A stretch of 64,000 nucleotides of DNA from JACRCT01 sp049841135. GTDB lineage: Bacteria > Myxococcota > Myxococcia > Myxococcales > UBA5297. The stretch spans positions 496,001 to 560,000 of the forward strand of contig JASGHK010000006.1 in assembly GCA_049841135.1 (NCBI GenBank), given 5' to 3'. Below are positions 1-9,715 of this stretch, piece after piece; the first letter of the stretch is position 1, and each line of letters opens with the position of its first letter. Position numbers and translations under genes: made by a program. Below the pieces are notes generated by a model. It was not told the DNA's origin and made no database searches. It worked only from the letters and a program-made list of their open reading frames with translations.

Positions 1-238
1 AGCGGCCCTCATGGCCGGAGAGGTTGCACAGCTCGTCGGCCGCACAGGCGTGCTCGCAGCAGACGCCGTTGGCGCAGAGGTCGCTCTCGCACTCCTCGGA
101 AGAGGTGCAGGCCACGCTGATGGGAACCGAGCCGTGGTGCTCGGCGGGAACCGAGAAGTCGTGGCACCCCGACAGAAGCAGGAGGCCGACGACGAGACAG
201 GGGAGGGGGCCGACGGGCCAGCCAGATAGGGGGCGCAC
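1..238 (-). CDS. Cysteine-rich lipoprotein, N-terminal part (3' end outside window)
   Basis: A reading frame opens at a GTG (complement of 236-238) and runs off the left edge after about 79 codons. It starts with a hydrophobic signal segment ending in a lipobox (LLLLSGC), so the product should be an outer-membrane or surface lipoprotein. After the acylated Cys comes a short linker and then a pattern of paired cysteines (CTSSEECESDLCANGVCCEH), the start of the Cys-repeat type found in many myxobacterial surface proteins. No strong Shine-Dalgarno sequence is visible before the GTG, so the start is provisional. Function unknown. Confidence 0.6.
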   Translation of the reverse strand, partial: MRPLSGWPVGPLPCLVVGLLLLSGCHDFSVPAEHHGSVPISVACTSSEECESDLCANGVCCEHACAADELCNLSGHEGR

Positions 239-354
239 GGCGAGTCACTCTAGTACGACTCCAAGGACATCGGGTGCCACCTTCCCGCAACTCTGCTGCG
301 CGCCGGGTGTTCGAGGATGCCGGACCGGCGCTTCCCGCCGGAGTCGAGGACCGA

Positions 355-1534
355 ATGACCATGGACCGCCCGTCGCTGACCTGCTGCGCTCTGGGATTGC
401 TCCTCCTGGCCGGGTGTGCAGGTTCGCCCGGAGCAGCGGTGGACGCGGCGTCCGGCGAGGCCCAGGACGCGCAGGCCCTGCCGCAGGACGCGGCCTCGGG
501 AGCCAGCGATGCCGGTCCGGTCCTGGATGCCTCGGCGAGCCCGGAGGACGCGGGAGCCGCGCGCCTGGATGCGGCAGTGCCGTCGGCGGACTCCGGAGCG
601 CCGTCGAGCGCCGACGCTGGAAGCGCTGTGGCGGACGCTGGCGGCCCCGGCCCGCAGCCCAGTCGTGGCTGCGCGGCCCCCGGCACCCGGTACGCGGCGG
701 GCACCAGCAGCGGCAGCCTGCTCCATGGAGGCAAGGTGCGGACCTTCCGCGTCCACGTGCCGCCCGGCTACCAGGCCGGGTCGCCGGCGACGGTCGTGCT
801 GCTGCTCCACGGTGGCGGTGGAAGCGCGGAGCAGATCCAGACGCAGTCGGCCGAGATGGATCCCATCGCCGACCGCGACGGCTTCGTGACGGTCTATCCC
901 GACGGCACGGGGTTGGTGCAGACCTGGAACGGAGGTCTCTGCTGCGGCAAGGCGGTGGAGGACGACGTCGACGACGTGGGGTTCATCAGCAAGCTGCTCG
1001 ATCACCTCGAAGGCGAGCTTCTGCTTGGACGAGCGACGGGTCTTCGCCACCGGCATGTCCAACGGCGCCATCCTGAGCCACCGCCTGGCCTGCGAGCTCT
1101 CCTCGCGTATCGCGGCCATCGCCCCGGTCGCCGGAACCATCGGCGTCGCGACCTGCACCCCAGGGCGGGCGGTGCCGGTGATGGAGATCCACGGGACCGA
1201 CGACGGACATGTGCCCTGGACTGGAGGCACCGGCTGTGGGCCCGCGGGAGTCGCGTTCAACTCCGTCCCGGACACAATCGAAGGCTGGCGAACTCGCAAC
1301 GGCTGCAGCGCGACGACCACCACCTACTTGCAGCAGGGCGACGGGACCTGCACGGCCTACGAGGGCTGCACTGGAGCGACGGTGCTCTGCTCCATCGAGG
1401 GCGGCGGCCACAGCTGGCCGGGGGGCGTGCCCAAGACGGGCGTCGTCGACTGCCCGGCCGACGGGATCCAGAGCACGACCTTCTTCGCGAGCGAGGCCGC
1501 CTGGCAGTTCTTCCGGTCGAACCCGATGCGCTGA
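355..1534 (+). CDS. Secreted lipoprotein esterase, LpqC/PHB-depolymerase-like (frameshifted)
   Basis: An alpha/beta-hydrolase of the poly(3-hydroxybutyrate) depolymerase/feruloyl esterase type. A signal peptide with lipobox LLLLAGC is followed by about 75 residues rich in Asp, Ala, Gly and Ser (a surface linker) and then the catalytic domain. Visible catalytic elements are the serine elbow GMSNG, the acid in HGTDDGHVPW and the His in GGGHSWPGG. The reading frame changes at about 1015-1022: removing one base of GAGCTTC restores GAGCTC and joins the upstream frame to LDERRVFATGMSNG without loss, so I treat it as one gene of about 393 codons. ATG 355 (or 361) is chosen because the signal peptide follows directly. 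Substrate (polyester, aryl ester) is not predictable. Confidence 0.8.
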
Positions 1535-1545
1535 TCGGGCCCGGC

Positions 1546-2850
1546 TCAGCTCGGCTCGACGATCTCCGGCTTGGGCGTCCGGCCTGGCGCCTCGGGCGCC
1601 GTCTGGCCCAGGTGCTTGGGCGTGACCGCCCAGGCGACGGCCGGGATCAGCATCACCGCCGAGAGGACGCCCATCAGCGCTCGCGGCGAGAGGCCGAGGT
1701 GGTCGAGCGCGAAGCCCGTGGCCCAGGTCGAGGCAGCCATGGTCACGGTCTGCGCAGCCAGATCCACCGCGAAGGCGCGGCCGCGCAACCGGTCCGGGAC
1801 ACGCAGGTTGAGCAGCGAGGTGGAGAAGGACCAGAGCGTCGAGGCCCCCATGTGCGCCAGGACGATCGCGCAGGCGGCGAGCCACAGCCACGGCGCCGCA
1901 CCGAAGAGGCCATAGGCAACGGCCAGCGCCACGAAGCCCAACCCGATGCAGCGGTCCAGCCACGGCTCGCTGTCGTCGGTGGCCCAGCGGGCGACGGTGG
2001 GGCCCAGCAGCGCACCGACCCCGCGCGCGGCGTAGAGCAGGCCGATGACCGAGGCGGCGCCCTTCGCGGAGGGGAACACGCGCTCGCCGAAGACGCTGTA
2101 GAGCAGGATGGCGCCGCCGCCAGCCAGGCCCCACCCGGCCTTGGCGAGGATGGCGCGGCGCACGCCGGGCTCGCGCGCGAAGAAGCGCACGCCTTCGGCG
2201 ATCTCGTCGTAGCCCGAGACCGAGCGCAGCGTGAGCGGGCCGGCGGGGCGCCGCGGGAGCGCGGGGATGGCGGCGCTCGCCATGCAGAGCGCGGAGACGA
2301 GGTAGGTGACCGCGTTGAGCATGAAGGCGGCGTCGCGGCCGAGCCACTGCGAGACCGCCCCGCCGGCCAGCGCGCCCAGGGCGAGCATCGCCGACCATGT
2401 GACGCCCTGCAGCGCGTTGGCGGCCACGATGTCGTCGCGCTCCACGACGCTGGACACCGCCGCCTGCTCGGCGGGGTCGAAGAAGGCGGCGATGGACGAC
2501 TGCAGGAAGCACAAGAGGTAGGCCAGCGGCACGTCGCCCTTCGCGCGGACGAGCAGGAAGCCGAGCACGACGATGGCGCGCAGCACGTCGCAGGCGACCA
2601 ACACGGTGCGGCGGTCGACGCGGTCGGCCACCACGCCCGCAATCGGGCCGAAGAGCAGGGCCGGCAGGAAGCGGGCGATGAGCACCGCCGCCACGGCCTC
2701 CCCCTTGCCGGTCAGCTCCAGCATCATCGACAAGAGCGAGATGGTGGTGAACCAGTCCCCCGTCAGGCTCACCACGTCGCCCAGCCAGATCCGGCGGAAC
2801 GTCGGGTGGCGGCGCAGCAGGGACGCGTAGCTGACGTGGGCGGCGGACAT
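1546..2850 (-). CDS. MFS transporter (MFS_3/enterobactin-exporter-like)
   Basis: A 434-residue integral membrane protein with about 12 hydrophobic segments. The N-terminus (FRRIWLGDVVSLTGDWFTTI) and the loop between helices 2 and 3 (GPIAGVVADRVDRRTVLV) are typical of the MFS_3 group, which contains EntS-like and macrolide-efflux-like exporters. The substrate cannot be inferred. It converges on the esterase gene with 11 bp between stops, so the two are separately transcribed. The ATG at 2850 is the natural start because the conserved N-terminal motif begins about 15 residues later. Confidence 0.85.
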   Translation of the reverse strand: MSAAHVSYASLLRRHPTFRRIWLGDVVSLTGDWFTTISLLSMMLELTGKGEAVAAVLIARFLPALLFGPIAGVVADRVDRRTVLVACDVLRAIVVLGFLLVRAKGDVPLAYLLCFLQSSIAAFFDPAEQAAVSSVVERDDIVAANALQGVTWSAMLALGALAGGAVSQWLGRDAAFMLNAVTYLVSALCMASAAIPALPRRPAGPLTLRSVSGYDEIAEGVRFFAREPGVRRAILAKAGWGLAGGGAILLYSVFGERVFPSAKGAASVIGLLYAARGVGALLGPTVARWATDDSEPWLDRCIGLGFVALAVAYGLFGAAPWLWLAACAIVLAHMGASTLWSFSTSLLNLRVPDRLRGRAFAVDLAAQTVTMAASTWATGFALDHLGLSPRALMGVLSAVMLIPAVAWAVTPKHLGQTAPEAPGRTPKPEIVEPS

Positions 2851-2884
2851 CGGCGGAGCGGCTTGGTTGGCTATCCGAACGGAA

Positions 2885-3118
2885 TCAGGTCTGCGTGTCC
2901 GGCCCCGGCGGGTCGGGCTGCTTGGGGCGCTCGCCTGCGCCTGGCAGGAGCATGAGCACCCCGAAGATCGCTCCGTAGGCCCCGGCGACCGCCGGGCGGC
3001 AGAGGATCATTCAGGTGCTGCCGAGGAGCGCGTAGAGCTGGCCGATGGCGATGAACGCCACGGCTCCGCCGACCGCGCCCAGCGCGCCGCGCCCGATCTT
3101 GGTGGAGGGGAGTTTCAC
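2885..3118 (-). CDS. Tiny membrane protein split by an in-frame TGA, or two adjacent tiny ORFs
   Basis: A GTG-started frame (3116-3118) encodes 35 residues containing one hydrophobic helix (GALGAVGGAVAFIAIGQLYA) and stops at TGA 3011-3013. The same frame resumes immediately with ATG 3008-3010 and encodes 41 residues with a second hydrophobic helix (AGAYGAIFGVLMLLPGAG) and a Pro/Asp-rich tail. The two halves together look like one small two-helix membrane protein interrupted by a stop codon, but they could be two coupled mini-genes. No clear ribosome-binding site precedes the GTG. Function unknown and coding status uncertain. Confidence 0.35.
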
Positions 3119-3225
3119 GAGGCGGAGTCTAGCAGGCGCCGCTTTGGGGCGCCCGCCTGCGGAGGTGGGCTCGCGGGGGCGCCGACCCAAGGTTTGCACC
3201 CGCGCGCCGTGGCGCGCCCAAGGCC

Positions 3226-6200
3226 ATGCGACTCGAATCTCTTGGACTCCCCCTGCTCGAGCGGTGGCCCGGCTGGGAGAGGAGCAGCGAGGTGCCGCGG
3301 CTTCTCTCCGCGGTCGAGGCGGCCTTTCGCGTTGCGAGGCCGGCCGACCTGGAGGTCGTCCGAACGGTCGTCGAGCAGCTGGCCCTGCGCGCACGGGACC
3401 CCGAAGTGGGGCCCCAGGTCCGGCGCGCGCTGGCCTCGCTCGTGGACGGCGCGCGAGCTCGCTCCTTCCTCGGGGGGCTGACGGATGACCAGGTCCCCGG
3501 CTGGCTTGGAGTCCTCCTGCCGGCCATGGCGGAGTCGGACTACACGGTGGGGACGCTGTTGCGCTCCCGCGCTCAGGAGCTCTCCGGCCGGCCGGCTCTG
3601 CGCGCGCTCTCGCCCGAGCCCGAGGAGCTCGACGGCCAGCAAGTGCTGCGCCGCGCACGGGAGCTCGCCGCGGGCTTCGTGGCGCTCACCGACGGCGACC
3701 CGGACGCTCGAGTGGCCCTGCTGAGCGAGAACCGGCTCGAGACGGCGCTGTGCGATCTGGCGTGTCTCTCGCACGGCATCGTCGACGTCCCGGTGCCGGC
3801 CAACGCGGCCAACGACCAGGTCCGCTACGCGCTGCGCCACTCGAAGGCGAAGGTGGTCGTGGTCGCCGACGAAGCTCAGCTGGCGCGGGTCCTCGCGGCG
3901 CAGGCCAGCCTGCCCGACCTCGCGGCCGTCGTCGCCACCAGCCGCGGCCTCGCGGAGCGGCACGGGCTGCTCGGCCTGGACGGGTTGATCGACCGGGGTG
4001 GGCGCATTCCCCAGGCCCGGCTCGAGGCGCGCGCGGCCGCGGTCCGCTCTTCGGACCTGGCGACGGTCATGTACACCTCGGGCACCACCGGCACGCCCAA
4101 GGGAATCGCCTTCACCCACCACAACCTCGTCTCCAAGCGCCTGTGCCGCTCGTTCGCGCTGCCGTTCCTGGGCGAGGGCGACGTCTTCCTCTCCTACTTG
4201 CCGCTCTTCCACACCTTCGGCCGCTGGCTGGAGCTGTTGGGGACGTTGTGGATCGGCAGCCAGTACGTCTTCGCGCGCTCGCCGGCGCTCTCGACGCTGC
4301 TCGAGGACTTCGCCGCGGTGCAGCCCACGGTCTTCATCAGCGTCCCGCAGAAGTGGCTGGAGCTGCACGAGCGGGCGGCCCAGGAGGCCGGCGGCGAGGA
4401 CGACGCCGACCGGGTGGCCGATCGCCTGCGCGCGTTGACCGGCGGGCGCCTGCGCTTCGGCTTGTCGGCGGCGGGCTACCTGGACCCGCGCGTCTTCCGC
4501 GCCTTCCAGCGGGCCGGGGTCGAGCTGTGCTCGGGCTACGGGATGACCGAGGCCACCGGCGGGGTGACCATGACCCCGCCCGGGGACTACGTCGAGGGCT
4601 CCATCGGCAAGCCGCTGCCGGGCATCGAGCTCCTGGTCGAGAGAGACGGCGAGCTGTCGCTGCGCGGGCCGTACGTCATGAAGGGCTACGACCGGCCTCC
4701 GGACGGCGACACCGGCATCGACGCGGACGGCTGGTTCCGGACCGGCGACCTGGTCGCCGTCGACGAGCGAGGCCACTACCGGCTCACCGGCCGCAAGAAG
4801 GAGATCTACAAGAGCCTCAAGGGCCAGACGATCGCGCCGCAGCGGGTGGAGAACCTCTTCCGCGACTTCGACGTGGTCGCGCAGGCCTTCCTCGTCGGCG
4901 ACGGGCGCGAGTTCAACACGCTGCTCGTCTGGCCCAACTTCGCCGCTCACCCCGCGCTGGAAGGCAAGGAGCCCGAGTCGCTGCGCGCGCTGCTGGGCTC
5001 GCTGGTGGTCTCGGCCAACCGCTTCCTGGCGCCCTACGAGCGCGTGGTGGACTTCGCAGTGCTCGACCGGCCCCTGGACGAGGCCCACGGGGAGCTGACG
5101 CCCAAGGGGAGCTTCCGGCGCGAGGCGGTGGAGGAGCACTTCCGGCAGCTGATCGAGCCGATGTACCGCAGCGCCGAGGCGCGCCTTCCGGTCAAGACGA
5201 TCGACCTCGTCCTGCCGCACTGGCTCCTGCGCGAGCTGGGCGCGCTCCGCGAGGACGTCTCACTGGAGGACGGCTGGCTGCGCGCGCGCGGCCGAAGGCT
5301 CCGGGTCGAGGAGCGCGAGCCGGGGGTCGTCCTCGTCGGCGACCTGGGCTACCGGCCGCCCGGGCTGGTCCTGGACCTGGGGGCGGTCGCCGGGACGCCG
5401 GCGCGGGCTCTGGGCAACGACGGGCTGCGCGCCTTCCTGGGCGAAGCGACCTTCTTCGCGCTGCTCGGAAAGAGGCGTGGAGGGGCTCAGGAGGTGCGGG
5501 TCGACGCCCGATGCGCGCTCGCCCCCCCGAGGCGCCGGGCCCAGGAGCTCGTGGCGGCGGTCGAGGCGCCCGAGGTCACGGTCGAGTCGCTGCACGCCGC
5601 GGCGGTGCTGCTGCGCGGAAAGCTCTCGAGCGTCCGGGCCGCGCTGCAGCACCTGGAGAAGGCGCTCGTGCGCGGTGGCGAGGCGGCGGCCGTGGCCCGC
5701 TCCCTTTTGCGCCGCTGTGCCCACGGTTCGGAGTGGCTGCGGCGCCGGGCGCTGCGCACGCTCGTGGCGCACGAGGAGGCGAGCCGCGTCGTCGGCACGG
5801 TGGGCGCATTCGTCGAGGCGCCGCCAGGCGCAGAGCCTCCTGCAGCCGCGCGACCACGCCCGGCTCGCCGAGCACGGGCTGGCCGACGAGCAGGTGGAGG
5901 CGCTGCTCTCGGAGGTCCGCGAGCATTCGCGCCTGCCGGGCAGGAGCGCCAACGGGGCGAATCGGCGGCGGCTGGTGGCGATCGTCCGGTTGCTCTCGGC
6001 CTATGCCGTGGCCCACCCGCGCTGGTATCCGCGCCTGCGCATCAAGCTCGCCCGCCTGGCGCTGCACGCCGACGCCGAGGTCGCCGCCCGAGCCGGCGAG
6101 GAGCTGGACCGGCTGCAGCTGGGCTTTCGCGCCTGGCTGGGCCCGAACCTGCGCCTCGCGATGGATCCCGACTCGGGCCGCGAGTATGGCTGGCCCGAGG

Positions 6201-7879
6201 TGACGCTCTTCGCTCCCGAGGTGCCGGCTCCGCACCGGACCCTGCTCCAGCGGGCGCTCTTCGACACCTGCCTCGCCCGCGAGGCGGCCTTCCTCTTCGG
6301 CCGGGGGGCGCTGCTGTCGCTCGCCGACCTGCCGCCCGCGGGCGTCGGCGTCTCGCCGCTCGCGAACGCGCACGGCGAAGCGATCTACCTGGTGACCCTC
6401 ACTCCGCGCTCCGGCGAGCCGCTCGCCTTCCACGTCCACGTCGCCGAGTCGGTGCCCGTGCTCGAGCTGCGCGAGGAGATCCGCTGGCTCCTGTGGGCCG
6501 GGGCGCCTCCGCCGCTGGTGGGAGCCTTCGGCGGGACCTTCCCCGAATACGGCATCTACTCGACCGAGCTCGTGCAGGGCGAGACCGTCGAGGCGCAGCT
6601 GGCGCGCCTTGAGGCGATGGCCGCGTACGACCGGATGCGTGCGCTCTGGCCCTTCTTGCTCTCCACCGCCTTCGCCGCCCACGCCGGGTTCTGGGCGCGC
6701 AGCGGCCTCGAGGTGGCGCTCGACCAGGCCTCTCCCGCCAACGTCGTCGCCCCCTCGCACGACTACCAGGTGGGCACGCGCCTGGTCTCGCTGTGGGACC
6801 GCGTCCGCTGCACGGAGCTGGCGCCGCTCGTCCTGGGGTTCGAGCGCTCGTTCGTCGAGCCGGTGGAGCGGAGGTACCCGGTGCTGGGTGGCGGGGCCTC
6901 TCGCGAGCTGTTGCTGTCGGCGCTCGTCGAGACGCTCGGGGAGGCCCGGGCGCAGCCGCTGCTCGAAGAGGCCGCGCGGGGTGGACCGCTCGCCGGCGAC
7001 GCGCAGGCGTTCCTGGCGCGGCTCGCGGCGGACGGGCTGACCCCGAGGAGGCTCGCGAGCGCGGCACGGCGCTACGCGCGGTGGCTCGCGGTCAACCCCG
7101 AGGCCACGCTCGAGGCGCGCGGGGCCATGCTGGCCGAGCTGTGGGACACCTACCGCCTCGCGGCGCTCGAGCACGAGCGGCCCGAGACGCGCATCCGCTT
7201 CTTCCGCCACACGGTGTTCGCCAACGCCCGGCCCGCGCTCGCCGAGGGCCTGGACGAGCTGCTGCGCCGAGTCCGCTCGCGCCAGGGGTCCACGGAGTTG
7301 CCGGAGCTGGTCGAGGCGCTGCGCACCGCCGCCCGGCCTACCTCCGAAGAGGAGGACTGGCTCCTCGCCCGCCTGGCCTTCCGGCACCTGGCGCCTTCGG
7401 CGGACACCGCGCTCATCAGCCTGCCCCACGCCGGGCGGACCCGGGCCGAGGTGGTGGTGCACCTGACGCGCACGGGCGGCGGCCGCTTCTCGGTGCGCAG
7501 CCCGGTGTCGGCGCGCGAGGTCGCGCGGCTCCTGCAGCTCTTCCACGAGGCGAGCCTGCCGGTGAGCTTCTCGGCGGAGCACGAGTTCCTGGTGGCGGTG
7601 GACGAGCGCGGGGCGTTGCTGGGGGGCGTCTACTTCCGGCTCGTCGGCCCCGAGCGGGCGCGGATGGAGAAGGTGGGCGTCGCGCGGGCCTGGCGGCGGC
7701 AGGGCATCTCCGACGGGCTCATGAACGAGCTCTTCCGGCGCCTGCGGGAGCGCGGGGTCCGCGAGCTGGAGACCGGCTTCTTCCACCCCGACTACCTCAA
7801 GCGCTTCGGCTTCCGCGTCGCCCCTTCCTCGGGCGGGCTCTTCCAGGACCTGGAGCGGGGCGAGGTCAGGCTCGACTAG
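3226..7879 (+). CDS. Acyl-CoA synthetase (AMP-ligase) - helical region - GNAT fusion, about 1,550 aa (frameshifted)
   Basis: Residues about 110-650 are an adenylate-forming acyl-CoA synthetase: the ATP loop YTSGTTGTPKG (about 283-293), GYGMTEATGG (about 435), WFRTGDLV (about 501) and LTGRKKEIYK with the catalytic Lys region KSLKGQ (about 528). This suits ATP-dependent acyl-CoA formation from a long-chain acid. About 300 helical, Leu/Ala/Arg-rich residues follow (HEAT-like), then a roughly 350-residue region I do not recognise, and finally a GNAT acetyltransferase fold whose acetyl-CoA loop reads VARAWRRQGISDGL (about 1,480). The frame shifts by one base at 5816-5824 (GAGGCGCCGCCAGG against an expected GAGGCGCGCCAGG); both halves are long and typical, so I join them. 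The architecture suggests an enzyme that activates an acid and transfers or senses acyl groups, but that is inference. Confidence 0.8.
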
Positions 7880-8201
7880 GGAGGGCCCTTTGGAAGATGC
7901 CAGGGACCTGGGAAATGACGGTCGCTTCGCAAAGGCGTGACGCGCGGCGCAAATCGAGGTGCGCGGGGCAAAGCGCCCCCTTATAGGAACAGGGACGGCG
8001 TTCGGCTGCCCCGGCAGGGGGAAGGAAACCGGCGCCGGGTGTCAGGCAGCAGACGAAATCACTTCGTCCGGAGCGAGGCGCCGGAGGAAGTCGCGAGGCC
8101 AAGCGGGCGTGCCGGAGGCCGACGGGCGACCCGAAAACGCGCAGGGAACGTTTCAGACCAATGGTACGGGCCGGCCGCCCAGGCCAAGCGGGGTGGAAGT
8201 C
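7880..8201. other. Intergenic leader of citrate synthase gene
   Basis: About 320 bp without a supported gene between the giant ligase and citrate synthase. It probably holds the citrate synthase promoter and a leader. I see no recognisable promoter hexamers or strong hairpin. An in-frame upstream ATG at 7959 gives an N-terminus with no family resemblance and was not used. Confidence 0.4.
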
Positions 8202-9497
8202 ATGAGCATCCTGAAGGACAAGCTGACGAAGAAGGTCCCCGAGCTGCGCGAACACTACAAGAAGCTCGTCAAGGAGAACGGCGCGGTCAAGCTGAGCGAG
8301 GTGACGGTCGAGACGCTCTACGGCGGCCTGCGCGGCGTCAAGGGGCTCATCACCGACACCAGCTCGGTCCCGCCCGACAAGGGCCTGCTCATCCGCGGCA
8401 AGCCCATCGGCGAGCTGGCCGGCCGGCTGCCCGAGGAGATCTGGTACCTGCTGCTGCTCGGGGAGCTCCCCAGCAGCGAGGAGCTGGCCGACCTCCAGAA
8501 GGAGTGGGTCGCGCACTCCAAGGTGCCCGAGTACGTCTTCAAGGTGCTCGAGGCCATGCCCGCCGACTCGCACCCGATGGCGATGTTCAACACCGCGGTG
8601 CTGGTGATGGAGAAGGAGTCCGCCTTCCGCGCCCGCTACGACAAGGGCATGAAGAAGGACGACTACTGGGACGCGTCCTACGACGACGCGACCAACATCC
8701 TTCCCAAGCTCCCCGAGATCGGTGCGTGGATCTACCGCAAGCGCTTCGGCAAGGGCGCGCCGATCACCAGCGATGCCAGGCTCGACTGGGGCGCCAACTT
8801 CGCCAAGATGACCGGCTTGCCGGACCCGAACGGCGAGCTGAGCAAGCTGATGCGGCTGTACTTCACGCTGCACTGCGACCACGAGGGCGGCAACGTCAGC
8901 GCCTTCACCGCGCACACCGTCGGCTCGGCGCTCTCCGACCTGTACTACGCGCTCTCCGCCGGCCTGAACGGCCTCGCGGGCCCGCTGCACGGCCTGGCCA
9001 ACCAGGAGTGCCTGGCGTGGATCCTGGAGACCAACAAGAAGTTCGGCGGCTCGCCCAGCGAGGAGCAGCTGGCCAAGTTCGCGCAGGAGACGCTCGACAG
9101 CGGCAAGGTGGTCCCCGGCTACGGCCACGCGGTGCTGCGCATCACCGACCCGCGCTTCGACGCCTTCCACGCCTTCGGCGCCAAGTACTGCCCGGACGAC
9201 CCCGCCTACATGACCATGGCCCGCGTCTTCAAGGTCGTCCCCGACGTGCTCAAGAAGGTCCAGAAGATCAAGGACCCCTGGCCCAACGTCGACGCCGGCT
9301 CGGGCAGCCTGCTCTACCACTACGGCATGACCGAGTTCAGCTTCTACACGGTGCTCTTCAGCATCAGCCGCGCCCTGGGCATCAGCGCGCAGTACATCAT
9401 GAGCCGCGCCATCGGCTCGCCCATCGTCCGCCCGAAGTCCATGACCGGCGCCGAGGTGGGCAAGGCCATCGAGGCCGCCAAGGCGAACAAGCCTTGA
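8202..9497 (+). CDS. gltA: Citrate synthase, eukaryotic-like (Si) type
   Basis: Condenses acetyl-CoA with oxaloacetate to citrate, the entry step of the TCA cycle. The 431-residue product resembles the mitochondrial-type enzyme more than the E. coli hexamer: early SILKDKLTKKVPELREHY, then the catalytic histidines in PLHGLANQE and VPGYGHAVLR and the catalytic Asp in VDAGSG. The start at 8202 is preceded by GGGTGGAAG about 6 bases upstream and matches the family N-terminus; longer upstream frames do not. A strong hairpin follows the stop, so the gene is probably monocistronic. Confidence 0.95.
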   Translation: MSILKDKLTKKVPELREHYKKLVKENGAVKLSEVTVETLYGGLRGVKGLITDTSSVPPDKGLLIRGKPIGELAGRLPEEIWYLLLLGELPSSEELADLQKEWVAHSKVPEYVFKVLEAMPADSHPMAMFNTAVLVMEKESAFRARYDKGMKKDDYWDASYDDATNILPKLPEIGAWIYRKRFGKGAPITSDARLDWGANFAKMTGLPDPNGELSKLMRLYFTLHCDHEGGNVSAFTAHTVGSALSDLYYALSAGLNGLAGPLHGLANQECLAWILETNKKFGGSPSEEQLAKFAQETLDSGKVVPGYGHAVLRITDPRFDAFHAFGAKYCPDDPAYMTMARVFKVVPDVLKKVQKIKDPWPNVDAGSGSLLYHYGMTEFSFYTVLFSISRALGISAQYIMSRAIGSPIVRPKSMTGAEVGKAIEAAKANKP

Positions 9498-9523
9498 GCT
9501 GACCCGACAAGCTGGGGAAGAAG

Positions 9524-9569
9524 GGCGAAGGGCCTGTCCCTCTCCGATGAGGACGGGCCCTTCGCCTTT
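9524..9569 (+). terminator. Probable intrinsic terminator after citrate synthase
   Basis: A 16-base arm (GGCGAAGGGCCTGTCC) and its near-perfect complement (GGACGGGCCCTTCGCC, one wobble pair) enclose an 11-nt loop. The hairpin is followed by only three T residues. Position 27 bp after the gltA stop supports termination. Confidence 0.7.
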
Positions 9570-9715
9570 GGGTCTCGGCGAGCCACGGCGTGGGCTCGCT
9601 CCAAGTGTTCGAATTCAGAGAAGAAGTCGGGGTGGTCGGCCGCAGGGAGGGCAGGGCCGTGGCGCGCCGCCGAGACTGACCTTTGGGCGCGGCCTCGCCT
9701 AGAATGCCGGTACCC

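Noticed and set aside
274..2955. Very long open frames on both strands (for example across 274-2955, 3115-5220, 5576-7786, 29812-32472).
   Set aside because: In 70 percent GC DNA, frames opposite or offset to real genes stay open by chance. These have Arg/Pro/Gly/Ala-rich translations without motifs and overlap convincing genes.
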